Shown piece after piece: positions 22,777 through 31,139 of a stretch of 56,342 bases of DNA. The stretch lies in NCBI RefSeq assembly GCF_900119075.1, contig NZ_FPIP01000008.1, positions 1-56,342 on the forward strand, written 5' to 3'. A program made the position numbers and the translations under genes. The notes beneath the pieces are model-generated. The model worked only from the letters and a program-made list of their open reading frames with translations. It did no database searches and was not told where the DNA came from. The DNA is from Ruminococcus flavefaciens. GTDB taxonomy: Bacteria; Bacillota; Clostridia; Oscillospirales; Ruminococcaceae. Each line of letters starts with the position of its first letter. The stretch's first letter is position 1.

Positions 22777-24468
22777 ATGGATATATATAATATCGCTAAT
22801 CAGATGAAGGCTGAACGCAAGACTATTTTTGATGTTCCAATGCGTGTGACCTTTTATGCACGTGTATCGACGACAAAAGAGGAGCAGGAAAATTCTGTGG
22901 AGAATCAGATTGCGTTTTTTACGGATATGATTAATCATAACTCAAACTGGGAGTACGTGGAGGGATACGTCGACCGAATACGCGGCGAAGCAGCAGAGAA
23001 CCGTACTAATTTCATGCGTATGGTTGAGGACGGCAAGGCAGGGAAGTTTGATTTGATCCTAACGAAGGAAGTAAGCCGTTTCGCCAGAAATACCATCGAC
23101 AGTCTGACATATACCCGTGACCTGCTAAGGGCAGGGGTTGGCGTTTTCTTTCAGAATGATAACATTTGCACAATAGATACAGATAGTGAACTTCGCCTGA
23201 CCATTATGTCCAGTATAGCAGCAGATGAAGTGCGAAAGCTCTCCGAGCGTGTGCGCTGGGGACACAAACGCGCTATTGAAAGCGGTAATGTTATGGGAAA
23301 CAGCCGTATCTTCGGATACGATAAACAGGATTGCAGACTGGTTATAAATGAAGCGGAAGCTGAAATGGTAAGGCTGATTTTCGATTTATATTCAACAGGT
23401 GACTATAGTTCGCGTAAAATCGAAAAAATACTATGGGAAAAAGGTTACCGTAACCGGAATGGTGCAAGTATCCACCATAATACGATCAACGGAATTATTC
23501 AGAATCCTAAATATAAGGGCTACTACTGCGGCAACAAGGTAAAAATAGTGGACTACCGTACCCGTGAGCAGAGATTTTTGCCTGAAGAAGAATGGGTGCT
23601 GTATAAGGACGAGACAGGGAAGATAGTTCCTGCTATTGTCAGCGAGGAAATATGGGAAAAAAGCAATGCCATATTCCGTGAGCGCAGTACTGCAATAAAG
23701 TCAAGAGGACGCTCATTCAAGGACAGGAGCGTATTTACTGGGGTATTATGGTGCAAAGCTCATGATAAGCCGTATTGGCGCACCAGCTATTCCAACAGTG
23801 TATCGCAAGGCAATCCCATATATCAGTGGGTTTGCAGTGAAAAAAAGCGTTTTGGAGCTAAGAGCTGTGCTTCATTTTCTATTATGGAGGAAGACCTCTA
23901 TAAAATGCTGTCAGAGCATTTTCAGGCCATTGCTGGTAATATTGATGAGTATGTTACTGATTTCATGCGGATATACCGTGAAAGCGGACGCGATACAGGT
24001 TTACAACACCAGATAAATGATCTAACGACACGACTAACAAAAGAAAAAGCCAAGCGCGAAAAGCTGCTTGACCTTTATACTGACAATATTATTTCAAGAG
24101 ATGAATTCCGTGAGCGTAATGACAGTGTCAATGTTCTTATCTCACAGCTTGAAGAGGATATCCATGCGTTGGAACTCAAGGCACAGGCAAAAGATGATTA
24201 CGCAAAGGAAATGGAAAAGATAGAGAATTACTTCCGCAATATGTACACACCCGGGCATCAGATGTCACATGATGAAGTTGATGAAATGACAAAGGCTATT
24301 ATCGACAGAATAGACGTTGTCCCTATTAACAGGGAATCAATGAAGCTTGAAGTTAAGCTGAAAATCAATATAGCTGCGGAAATATCATATATCAGAAATG
24401 ATGGACGTTGTGTTCGGCGTTCTGGACATATCAGCAAGAAGATGATCGATTCTTATAAGATGCAGTAA
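22777..24468 (+). CDS. Large serine recombinase (TnpX/phiC31 type)
   Basis: 563 residues, RBS AAGGAGGAGTATCG. Resolvase domain about 20-160 with RVTFYARVSTTKEEQ (Ser31 nucleophile), LTKEVSRFARNT and DEVRKLSERVRWGHK; recombinase domain about 185-290 (NRNGASIHHNTINGII, NPKYKGYYCG); zinc beta-ribbon with GVLWCKAHDK, then WVCSEKKRFGAKSC; coiled coil about 410-490 (LTTRLTKEKAKREKLLDLYT); basic C-terminus. This is the usual architecture of unidirectional integrases of clostridial mobilisable elements. It is the last gene before the housekeeping degV, so probably the element's right-end recombinase. Confidence 0.93.
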   Translation: MDIYNIANQMKAERKTIFDVPMRVTFYARVSTTKEEQENSVENQIAFFTDMINHNSNWEYVEGYVDRIRGEAAENRTNFMRMVEDGKAGKFDLILTKEVSRFARNTIDSLTYTRDLLRAGVGVFFQNDNICTIDTDSELRLTIMSSIAADEVRKLSERVRWGHKRAIESGNVMGNSRIFGYDKQDCRLVINEAEAEMVRLIFDLYSTGDYSSRKIEKILWEKGYRNRNGASIHHNTINGIIQNPKYKGYYCGNKVKIVDYRTREQRFLPEEEWVLYKDETGKIVPAIVSEEIWEKSNAIFRERSTAIKSRGRSFKDRSVFTGVLWCKAHDKPYWRTSYSNSVSQGNPIYQWVCSEKKRFGAKSCASFSIMEEDLYKMLSEHFQAIAGNIDEYVTDFMRIYRESGRDTGLQHQINDLTTRLTKEKAKREKLLDLYTDNIISRDEFRERNDSVNVLISQLEEDIHALELKAQAKDDYAKEMEKIENYFRNMYTPGHQMSHDEVDEMTKAIIDRIDVVPINRESMKLEVKLKINIAAEISYIRNDGRCVRRSGHISKKMIDSYKMQ

Positions 24469-24480
24469 CACCGCATCATA

Positions 24481-24617
24481 AAAGGGAACGCTATAACCGT
24501 AATACTCATATAGAAGCTTATAGTTAATTATGGGGGAAACCTTTCTGAAGAAAGGCTTCCCCCCAATAATAAGCATAAAACTTCTGTATAAGCACTATGG
24601 TTATAAGCGTTCCCTTT
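24481..24617. repeat. 137-bp imperfect foldback (long inverted repeat)
   Basis: The outer arms are AAAGGGAACGCT...AGCGTTCCCTTT, continuing with mismatches for about 65 bp to a tight GGGGGAAACCTTTCT-GAAG-AAAGGCTTCCCCCC core. It separates the convergent recombinase and degV genes and could terminate both, but is far longer than a terminator needs. It could be a MITE-like element or the structured end of the island. Confidence 0.75.
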
Positions 24618-24621
24618 ATTT

Positions 24622-25494
24622 TTACTTATTCTTACGTCTTACGACAACTGCCACAAGGTCAGGACCGATATTCGCTGTTACGACAGCGCCTATGCTGCCG
24701 AACATCTCAGCTTTTCTGCCTGTTTTTTTGGCAAGCTCCTTCTCGACTTCCTTGGCTACGGTGTCGTCCTTGCCGTGGAGCATGATATACGGAGTCTGGG
24801 GAGTCATATTCTTCTCGACTATCTCAACAAGCTTGGAAACGATATTCTTTTCGCCTCTTATCTTGTCAACAGTCTCGGTATTTCCGTCAGCGAACATGAT
24901 AACGGGCTTGAGTCCCAGAAGCTCTCCCGCAAAAGCCTTTGCTGCGGAGATACGACCAGATTTCTTGGCATATTTGAGAGTAAAGGGAACTGCATAGATA
25001 GCGCAGACGTCGAACCAGTCCTTAAGATAGGCAACTATTTCCTCGGGCTCAGCGCCGCGGCGTATCTTTTTTGCGGCTTCCATAACGGGATAGCCGTAGA
25101 AAAGGGTGTAGCACTTTGAGTCGATATTGTATATGCGCATTTTTCCCTCAGCCTCGGGATTGTTGTCGTAGAAATCGTTCTTTGCGAGAACTGAGTTATT
25201 GAACGTGCCCGAGCCCTTTGAGTTTATAGACACGCTGATAATATCGGTGTAGCCCTTTTCAAAGAGCTCCTTGTAGGCCTCCTCAAAGGTTATGGGAGAA
25301 ATCTGCGAGTGTTTTGGTATCTCGTCGGTAGTTTCGAGAAGCTCATAGAACTCCTTTGTTGACTTGTCGTACATCTCCCTGAAGCTCTCGCCGCCAACGG
25401 TGAGAGTAAAGGGCAGAACCTTTATTCCAAGCTCCTTTATAGTTTCTTTGGGAAGATCGCAGCATGAATCGGTAAGTATAGCTATCTTTCTCAT
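24622..25494 (-). CDS. DegV-family fatty-acid-binding protein
   Basis: 290 residues from ATG 25494 (GGTAAAGGAGACAAAATT before MRKIAILTDS); the frame to 25539 has no RBS. TDSCCDLP at the start, ISVNSKGSGTF-like loop (VSINSKGSGTFNNSVLA) and RISAAKAFAGELLGLKPVIMF are DegV signatures. FakB-type members present fatty acids to the FakA kinase; no fakA is seen here. Located 13 nt after trmL on the same strand, so cotranscribed. Confidence 0.9.
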   Translation of the reverse strand: MRKIAILTDSCCDLPKETIKELGIKVLPFTLTVGGESFREMYDKSTKEFYELLETTDEIPKHSQISPITFEEAYKELFEKGYTDIISVSINSKGSGTFNNSVLAKNDFYDNNPEAEGKMRIYNIDSKCYTLFYGYPVMEAAKKIRRGAEPEEIVAYLKDWFDVCAIYAVPFTLKYAKKSGRISAAKAFAGELLGLKPVIMFADGNTETVDKIRGEKNIVSKLVEIVEKNMTPQTPYIMLHGKDDTVAKEVEKELAKKTGRKAEMFGSIGAVVTANIGPDLVAVVVRRKNK

Positions 25495-25507
25495 AATTTT
25501 GTCTCCT

Positions 25508-26005
25508 TTACCATTCGTATTTTGTAAGCTTTCCCTCACGGGAAAGGTCGGGGTAGTCCCACTGTCTCAGCACCTCGTATACCGCTATTGCCACGGAATT
25601 TGAGAGATTGAGACTGCGCAGCTCATTGCGCATAGGTATCCTTACACAGCTCTCTGGATTGTCGTGGAGAAGCTCCTCGGGAAGTCCCTTGTCCTCCCGT
25701 CCGAAAACAAGGTATGAATTGTCGGGGTATTCCGCTTCACTGTGGACGTGAAGTCCCTTTGTAGTGAAGTAGAAGAAGTGACCGCCCTTGTTTTTCTCGA
25801 AGAAGTCCGCGAGGCTGTCGTAATAGGTGATGTCCAGCTTGTCCCAGTAGTCCAGACCTGCACGTTTCAGGTGCTTGTCGCTGACCTCGAAGCCCAGCGG
25901 ACGGATGAGGTGGAGCCTTGCTCCCGTAACGGCGCAGGTTCGGGAGATATTTCCCGTATTCTGCGGTATCTGAGGTTCTACAAGGACGATATTGAGATTT
26001 TGCAT
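25508..26005 (-). CDS. trmL: tRNA (cytidine(34)-2'-O)-methyltransferase TrmL (SPOUT)
   Basis: 165 residues. N-terminal NIVLVEPQIPQNTGNISRTC, the knot segments LVFGREDKGLPEELL and RIPMRNELRSLNLSNSVAIA are diagnostic of the YibK/TrmL branch of SpoU-type methyltransferases, which methylate the wobble ribose of tRNA-Leu isoacceptors using AdoMet. Full length (about 155-165 is normal). First gene of the trmL-degV pair. Confidence 0.92.
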   Translation of the reverse strand: MQNLNIVLVEPQIPQNTGNISRTCAVTGARLHLIRPLGFEVSDKHLKRAGLDYWDKLDITYYDSLADFFEKNKGGHFFYFTTKGLHVHSEAEYPDNSYLVFGREDKGLPEELLHDNPESCVRIPMRNELRSLNLSNSVAIAVYEVLRQWDYPDLSREGKLTKYEW

Positions 26006-26061
26006 AATTATCCTTCTATATAGTTTTATTTCAACTCCGTCGTGCGGAGAAAAAAGCCTGT

Positions 26062-27330
26062 TTATTTGGCAAAAAGCGCCTTTATACAGCAGTTATTGGG
26101 TTCAAAGGTGATATTAAGAGCCTTTTTGATATCGCTGTCGGTCGTATCCTTCCAGTTGCCGTCGATCGAAACGAAGGACTGTCCGCTTTCGGAAACGGTT
26201 TTGTAATCTACCCAATCGTAGTCGATATCCTCGCCTTCAACGGGAGCTCCCTTTTCATATGAGATGACAACGGCAAAGTCCGTAACATCAACGGGCTCAT
26301 CAAGTTCTATGGTATGAAAGCCGTGATAATCGAGGACAGCGTCCTGTGTATACAGGATATCCTTGAAGTCGGCGCTGTATACCTGTATCTTGATATTCTG
26401 CTCGTCAAAGTCATTATATGTTCCCACAGCGGCAAGCTTGCCCGACTTATGGAAAACATTTGCGGTATTTGTCCATTCGCCTGTTTTTATGTACTTATCC
26501 TCTTCGTTGCCTGCGTCATAGCTGAGGATATCGCCGTATTTATCGGTTACGGAGTGGCTTATGCCGTACTCTAAAGGCGCACAATAGGATACATAAAAAA
26601 ATCCTGCCGAGCCCAGAGAGCTGTTATAGCAAATCCACGCACCGTCCTCGGAAGCAGGCTCTTTGAAGTAATCCTTCGGGAAGTGGTCGTCATAGCCGAT
26701 TATGGTAATATCATGGTCGAATTCTTTTTTTGAATAATTAAGGGTATAATACTGTCCGAACCAGCCTTTATATTTTTCATCGGTATCGTTTACTCCGATA
26801 GCGACTCCGCCACGATTTTTCACAGCTTTTTTTATTGCTTCACGGTCTTTCACATCTAATATTACCGAGCTGTCGATAACATAGTCGCCGAATCCGTTAG
26901 TCAGAGTTTCTGTCAACATCCACTGCCAGCCACCGAGCTCTTTAGGATCAAAGCTTTCTTTCGGGAAAAAACCTTCATTCTTTTCATTTATATAGGTGAT
27001 GTCGAGCAGTTCGAGCTGGTCTATCGAGGGATAGCTGCCGTACTTTTTAGCATAGGCTGTTCCCATTCCTGCCACACCTGCATAAATCCAGCAGGTGCCT
27101 CCCTTCTGCGTTTCCATTTTAAAATCGGATATTTCGTCCGCAATATTATAGTATCCGTCCTCACCGTGAACGTAGTCGTAGACCTTCTTCTCCTTTGTGG
27201 TTGTTTCAGCGGTGGTTTCAGCAGCAGTTGTTGTTTCGGTGAACTTATCGGAAGATGTGTTATTATCCGAACAGCTGCAAACTGAAAGTATATTTGCCAG
27301 TAAAAGTGATATTATAAGAAGTTTTTTCAT
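26062..27330 (-). CDS. Papain-like (C1) cysteine peptidase lipoprotein
   Basis: 422 residues. Signal peptide ends ILSVCSC, so Cys18 or Cys20 is the lipidation site, followed by a Thr/Glu-rich linker. The papain core is visible: METQKGGTCWIYA (Gln75, Cys80), FDHDITIIGYDD with the His near 216, and WICYNSSLG with the Asn. The propeptide is minimal. The C-terminal 150 residues form a beta-rich domain as in bacterial C1 enzymes with a lectin-like tail (SGKLAAVGTYND...FHTIELDEPV). Should be anchored on the outer membrane face of the cell and degrade extracellular protein. Stand-alone gene. Confidence 0.88.
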   Translation of the reverse strand: MKKLLIISLLLANILSVCSCSDNNTSSDKFTETTTAAETTAETTTKEKKVYDYVHGEDGYYNIADEISDFKMETQKGGTCWIYAGVAGMGTAYAKKYGSYPSIDQLELLDITYINEKNEGFFPKESFDPKELGGWQWMLTETLTNGFGDYVIDSSVILDVKDREAIKKAVKNRGGVAIGVNDTDEKYKGWFGQYYTLNYSKKEFDHDITIIGYDDHFPKDYFKEPASEDGAWICYNSSLGSAGFFYVSYCAPLEYGISHSVTDKYGDILSYDAGNEEDKYIKTGEWTNTANVFHKSGKLAAVGTYNDFDEQNIKIQVYSADFKDILYTQDAVLDYHGFHTIELDEPVDVTDFAVVISYEKGAPVEGEDIDYDWVDYKTVSESGQSFVSIDGNWKDTTDSDIKKALNITFEPNNCCIKALFAK

Positions 27331-27427
27331 CGTTATTTTCCTTTCGTGATATCGGAATACTTCAGCGCTTTTTTCAGATAATATTACTGTCCGCCTTCGC
27401 GGATAATAAACTACGGAGTATTGTGTT

Positions 27428-27601
27428 ATGAACTTGATATCACTTGCAAAGGGTGCGGCTGCGGGAGCTGTAGTAGGCTTTGCCTGCTATGCGCTGTCCA
27501 ACGCCCGTCCCATGAAGAAAATGAGCATAAAGCGCGACGCAGGGAAAACTCTCAAAGCCGCAGGAAATCTGCTTGACGATATAAAGTCTGTGCTTATGTA
27601 G
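27428..27601 (+). CDS. Small membrane-associated protein, 57 residues
   Basis: ATG 27428 behind ACGGAG. MNLISLAKGAAAGAVVGFAC is a Gly/Ala-rich helix like those of YtxH-type proteins, followed by the basic segment RPMKKMSIKRDAGKTLKAAG. The 3' end overlaps the ruvX stop region by 8 nt on the opposite strand. Composition and RBS support a real gene; the family is not certain. Confidence 0.6.
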   Translation: MNLISLAKGAAAGAVVGFACYALSNARPMKKMSIKRDAGKTLKAAGNLLDDIKSVLM

Positions 27602-28022
27602 GCTCGCCCGAGTTGCGTCTGTAGCCTAAATAGCTCTCGAGGATAAGCACTGCCGCCACTGCGTCGACTACAGCCTTGCGTTTTTTTCCGCGTGTGTTGG
27701 TGACGTTCAGCGCATTATGGGCTGAAACTGTGGTGCAGCGCTCGTCCCAGAGCTTAACGGCAACGCCTGTGAGCTTTTCCAGCTCCTCGGCGAAGAGCTT
27801 GCATTTTTCGGCTCTTTCACCGACAGTTCCGTTCATATTCATGGGATAGCCCACCACTATCTGCTCGGCACGCTGTTCTTTTGCAAGAGCAGCGGTCTTT
27901 TCTATACATTTTGTGAAGTCCTTTTCGGCGATGACCGTCACGGGAGAAGCTATCATCTCGCTTTTTCCGCATACTGCGATACCCGTTCTTGCGTCGCCGA
28001 AGTCAACTGACATTATAATCAT
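27594..28022 (-). CDS. ruvX: RuvX/YqgF Holliday-junction resolvase-like protein
   Basis: 142 residues from ATG 28022 (CCGGAGGTAAAA); the frame to 28049 precedes this site. RNase-H-like fold: IMSVDFGDARTGIAV with the first catalytic Asp, IVVGYPMNMNGTVGERAE, LWDERCTTVSAHNAL and VVDAVAAVLILESYL with the final Asp. The family acts in pre-16S rRNA 5' end maturation and has been proposed as a Holliday junction resolvase. Downstream overlap with a small convergent gene. Confidence 0.92.
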   Translation of the reverse strand: MIIMSVDFGDARTGIAVCGKSEMIASPVTVIAEKDFTKCIEKTAALAKEQRAEQIVVGYPMNMNGTVGERAEKCKLFAEELEKLTGVAVKLWDERCTTVSAHNALNVTNTRGKKRKAVVDAVAAVLILESYLGYRRNSGEPT

Positions 28023-28063
28023 TTTTACCTCCGGTAAATTATGAAGCAAATAGCCGTTTGTAG

Positions 28064-28130
28064 GGGGCGATGCCTACATCGCCCCGTGCCTTTTTTTGAT
28101 ATTTGAGCGGGCTGATGTGGGCATCAGCCC
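28064..28130. repeat. Two dispersed GC-rich hairpin repeats
   Basis: GGGGCGATG-CCTA-CATCGCCCC (28064-28085) and GGGCTGATG...CATCAGCCC (28109-28130), the latter followed by CTACA, i.e. the complement of the TGTAG flank. Same family as 29862-29913, 37469-37546 and perhaps 51060-51081. They fill the pyrD-ruvX gap. Confidence 0.6.
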
Positions 28131-28152
28131 CTACAAGCTAAGGGCTAACGGC

Positions 28153-29067
28153 TCAAGCCCACGGCTTTACCGTGCCGATGATATCATTGACCGAAGCAAT
28201 GCCCTTGCTGTCAAGCCAGTCGTTCATTTCCTCGACTATGCGTACAGGCGCATAGGGATCGGTGAATATAGCCGCGCCCACCTGTACTGCGGAGGCTCCT
28301 GCCATCATAAGCTCGATAGCGTCACGTCCCGAGGACACGCCGCCCATGCCGATAACAGGGATATTTACTGCGTTTGCCACCTGCCATACCATGCGTACAG
28401 CAATAGGGAATACCGCAGGACCGCTCATTCCGCCGACGTTGTTGCGGAGAATAGGTCTGCCTGTATTTATGTCTATCCTCATGCCGAGGAGAGTATTTAT
28501 CAGCGATACTGCGTCAGCACCTGCGGCTTCAACAGATTTAGCGATGTCAGCAATGCTTGTAACATTTGGCGAGAGCTTTACCACAAGGGGCTTCTTTGTA
28601 GCTGCGCGGACCTTTCTTGTGACCTCAGCCGCCATTTCGCAGCTCGTACCGAATGCCGCACCGCCCTGCTTAACGTTAGGGCAGGAGATATTCAGCTCTA
28701 TCATGTGCACGTCAGTATCTTCCAGCTTTGCGGCTACCTCTGCGCACTCGTCGGGAGTCGAGCCTGCGATATTTGCAAGGACTACAAGATCCTTTGTGAG
28801 CAGATAGGGCAGCTCGGTGTTGATGAAATGGTCGATACCGGGGTTCTGGAGACCTACGGAATTGAGCATACCCGAGGGAGTTTCAGCTATTCTCGGAGCC
28901 AGATTTCCCGTGCGAAGATGCAGTGTTGTGCCCTTTGTAGCGATTCCGCCCAGCTTGTCAAGAGGGAAGAGCTCCTCGTATTCGCGTCCGTAGCCGAATA
29001 CTCCCGAAGCAGGGATAATAGGGTTTTTGAAGTCCACGCCGCAGACTTTTACAGAAAGATCAGCCAT
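28153..29067 (-). CDS. pyrD: Dihydroorotate dehydrogenase, class 1B catalytic subunit
   Basis: 304 residues. FMN-binding TIM barrel with PIIPASGVFGYG at the start, NSVGLQNPGIDHF, ELNISCPNVKQGG (active-site Cys of class 1 enzymes), VVKLSPNVT, and IPVIGMGGVSSGRDAIELMM near the phosphate site. Oxidises dihydroorotate to orotate in pyrimidine synthesis and passes electrons to PyrK. The start overlaps the pyrK stop (TAATG), so the two are coupled. Confidence 0.95.
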   Translation of the reverse strand: MADLSVKVCGVDFKNPIIPASGVFGYGREYEELFPLDKLGGIATKGTTLHLRTGNLAPRIAETPSGMLNSVGLQNPGIDHFINTELPYLLTKDLVVLANIAGSTPDECAEVAAKLEDTDVHMIELNISCPNVKQGGAAFGTSCEMAAEVTRKVRAATKKPLVVKLSPNVTSIADIAKSVEAAGADAVSLINTLLGMRIDINTGRPILRNNVGGMSGPAVFPIAVRMVWQVANAVNIPVIGMGGVSSGRDAIELMMAGASAVQVGAAIFTDPYAPVRIVEEMNDWLDSKGIASVNDIIGTVKPWA

Positions 29068-29837
29068 TACCAGAGCACCTCCTCAGCATTGAATACAGGA
29101 CCATCCTTGCAGACGTGAGCGAAATATTCCTTGTCATTGCGCTTTGTCTTGCAGGCACAGCCCAGACAGGCTCCGATACCGCAAGCCATGCGCTCTTCGA
29201 GAGATATCTCGCAGAATATACCGTTTTCCTTACATATAGCGGAAATGCCTTTCAGCATTGGCATAGGTCCGCAGGCGTATACCGCGTCGATACCGCCTTT
29301 TTCGGCAAGCTCCTTGAATGGCTGTGTTACGAAGCCGTGAATACCAGCGGAGCCGTCGTCGGTGCAGAGAATAGTCTCAGCGCCTGTTTTGCGGAAATCC
29401 TCCTGAAGAATAACTGCGGAAGCGTTCCTGAATCCGCTTATAGCCACAGCCTTTTCGCCGTAAGCTTTGGCAAGGGGCAGCATTGGCGGAGTTCCGATAC
29501 CGCCGCCGATGAGAACTACCTTTTTGAAGCTGTTATCCACTGTGAAGCCGTGTCCCAGAGGAGCCAGCATATCAATGAGGTCTCCCTGATTGAGCTTGGC
29601 TATCTCGGCAGTGCCCTCGCCGCGTATCTCGAAAACGATACGGAGAATGCCCTTTTCCTTGTCGATGCCGCAGATAGAGATAGGTCTGCGGAGAGTATAG
29701 CCCTTTGCCCTGATATGTACGAACTGTCCGGGAGCTGCAGCTGCCGCCACCTCGGGACAGGCAATGGTGAAGCTGTATATCTCACGGGCAATAGCGGATT
29801 TTTCTTTTATAATGTATTGTCCCTGCGTGTACTTCAT
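29067..29837 (-). CDS. pyrK: Dihydroorotate dehydrogenase electron-transfer subunit
   Basis: 256 residues. FAD domain with GQFVHIRAKGYTLRRPISI (RxYS-like RPIS), NAD domain with VVLIGGGIGTPPMLPLA, then the [2Fe-2S] cysteines in ACGIGACLGCACKT and HVCKDGPVF. It moves electrons from PyrD to NAD+. Directly upstream of pyrD in one operon; the other pyr genes are not in this window. Confidence 0.95.
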   Translation of the reverse strand: MKYTQGQYIIKEKSAIAREIYSFTIACPEVAAAAAPGQFVHIRAKGYTLRRPISICGIDKEKGILRIVFEIRGEGTAEIAKLNQGDLIDMLAPLGHGFTVDNSFKKVVLIGGGIGTPPMLPLAKAYGEKAVAISGFRNASAVILQEDFRKTGAETILCTDDGSAGIHGFVTQPFKELAEKGGIDAVYACGPMPMLKGISAICKENGIFCEISLEERMACGIGACLGCACKTKRNDKEYFAHVCKDGPVFNAEEVLW

Positions 29838-29861
29838 ATTCTTCTCCTTTTTAGTGGTTTT

Positions 29862-30003
29862 GTAGGGGGCGCCGCCCTCGGCGTCCCGCTGTAGGGGCGG
29901 ATATTATCCGCCCGTTAAGGGAACGCCCTCTCTTGCAGGGCGACACTAATCGTGTCCGGCACCCTCTGTCAGCTTTGCTGACATCTCCCCATTTTATGGG
30001 GAG
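29862..30003. repeat. Cluster of dispersed intergenic repeats
   Basis: Successive hairpins: TGTAGGGGGCGCC..GGCGTCCC, TGTAGGGGCGGATATTATCCGCCC, CGCCCTCTCTTGCAGGGCG, CTGTCAGCTTTGCTGACA, CTCCCCATTTTATGGGGAG. The third recurs inverted at 32409-32428, and the passage CTTTGGAATCCC near 30030 is echoed inverted near 32354. No gene between 29838 and 30291. Confidence 0.65.
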
Positions 30004-30232
30004 TCACTCCGCCAAAGGAACACAGTCCCTTTGGAATCCCTTTCATAGTTTCAGCGAGTTTTACGCTAACTATGATTTATATCATTATACCACATTGTCT
30101 GCAAATTATCAAGCTGTTGCCTGCAAAATTAAAAATGCGAGAAAAACTGTGAAAAAGTTTGAAAATCAATGAAATACTATGATAATTTCAAAAAAATATC
30201 AGAAATCCCGTAAAAACGTCCGCAGATTATAC

Positions 30233-30275
30233 TTGCAGTTCAAATGAACCTGTGATATAATCATATCATCACAGG
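30233..30275 (+). promoter_or_regulatory. Promoter with palindrome over the -10 (DUF1836 gene)
   Basis: TTGCAG, 17-nt spacer, TATAAT (30256-30261). CCTGTGAT...ATCACAGG (30249-30256 and 30268-30275) surrounds the -10 and start point, suggesting autoregulation by the HTH protein encoded next. Confidence 0.7.
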
Positions 30276-30291
30276 AAAGGAGATAACGACT

Positions 30292-30858
30292 ATGAACAGG
30301 CTTATCCCGGGTACTACAATGAAGTTTTCAGAGCAGGCAAGAGAATCTGCTTTTTCACTTATATCACCCGTTCTTGAAGCTACAGGCGGTCTTACGCTTT
30401 CACAGCTCTCTAAGCTGACAGGTCTGGAGGGTACTACCATTCAGAACTGGATAAAGCGCGGCTGGGTATCGGCTACAAAGGGCAAGAAATACTCCGAAAA
30501 ACAGATACTCCGCATACTGCTTATCAATATGCTCCGCAAGGCTATGAAGCTGGAGGATATTGCAAATCTTATGCGCTACATAAACGGCGATGTTGAGGAC
30601 ACCTCAGACGATATCATTGAGGATATTCTCCTTTACGATATCCTTTGCAGGATAATCTTTACCGCCGAGGACGAGGGAGCCTTTGATACAGACCATATCA
30701 AGTCCCTTGTAGCCCGTGAGGTAGCGGATAACACAAAGGAGATAGCGGACGATGAAAAGCTCAAAAAGGCTATGTACGTCATGGTAATGGGCTACAGGAG
30801 CGGCTGTCTCAGGACAGAAATGGAAAAGGGATTGGAAGTCATTCTTGACGAAATGTAA
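30292..30858 (+). CDS. DUF1836 (MerR-like HTH) protein
   Basis: 188 residues, RBS AAAGGAGATAACGACT. N-terminal winged-helix-like region: LTLSQLSKLTGLEGTTIQNW, IKRGWVSATKGKKYSEKQIL, matching DUF1836, a clostridial family with a MerR-like DNA-binding half. The C-terminal half is helical and acidic (GDVEDTSDDIIEDILLYDIL). Probably a transcription factor acting on the palindrome at its own promoter; targets unknown. Next gene 50 nt downstream. Confidence 0.8.
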   Translation: MNRLIPGTTMKFSEQARESAFSLISPVLEATGGLTLSQLSKLTGLEGTTIQNWIKRGWVSATKGKKYSEKQILRILLINMLRKAMKLEDIANLMRYINGDVEDTSDDIIEDILLYDILCRIIFTAEDEGAFDTDHIKSLVAREVADNTKEIADDEKLKKAMYVMVMGYRSGCLRTEMEKGLEVILDEM

Positions 30859-30907
30859 GGTTTAGGGGTAAACATTACGGATATACGATATACGGGAGGT
30901 TTTGGAA

Positions 30908-31105
30908 ATGAATGTTGTAACTGCATTATTTATGAGCAAGAAGAAGATAATCAAGCTTTTCGAGATTTCAAAGGCGTTTTCGGCAGACAGTGCCAAAACT
31001 CTGCATGAAATGGGTATCTACAATCCCGAAGCGACCTTTGAGATGCTTTATGACAATGTAATCTCGGCAACAGAGGACGGAAAATATTATCTCAACAGGA
31101 ATTAA
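30908..31105 (+). CDS. Small uncharacterised protein, 65 residues
   Basis: I start at ATG 30908 (ACGGGAGGTTTTGGAA). Begins MNVVTALFMSKKKIIKLFEI and continues with helix-forming AFSADSAKTLHEMGIYNPE. No motif recognised; the HEMG here is not in a metalloprotease context. It lies between the DUF1836 gene and the SPFH gene, 34 nt before the latter, and may be cotranscribed with both. Confidence 0.6.
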   Translation: MNVVTALFMSKKKIIKLFEISKAFSADSAKTLHEMGIYNPEATFEMLYDNVISATEDGKYYLNRN

Positions 31106-31139
31106 ATTACAGGCAAACGACTGAAAAAGGAGAATCATT

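Larger units (their letters stand above)
13895..24617. mobile_element. Composite mobile island (boundaries approximate)
   Basis: Three site-specific recombinases of two chemistries (14889, 15984, 22777), a small XRE repressor with phage-like operators, a toxin-antitoxin pair and unfamiliar cargo lie together between accessory debris and the housekeeping degV-trmL pair. Base composition changes sharply: the minus-strand pair at 17.7-19.4 kb is very AT-rich, the ATPase is not. I could not identify att sites. The right limit is set by the foldback at 24481-24617, the left by the XRE gene. Confidence 0.5.

Noticed and set aside
28096..29118. 340-codon plus-strand frame across pyrD
   Set aside because: Mirror of the well-supported pyrD gene; His/Tyr/Cys-rich with no domain.
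29115..29894. 259-codon plus-strand frame across pyrK
   Set aside because: Antisense shadow of pyrK, whose motifs are complete.
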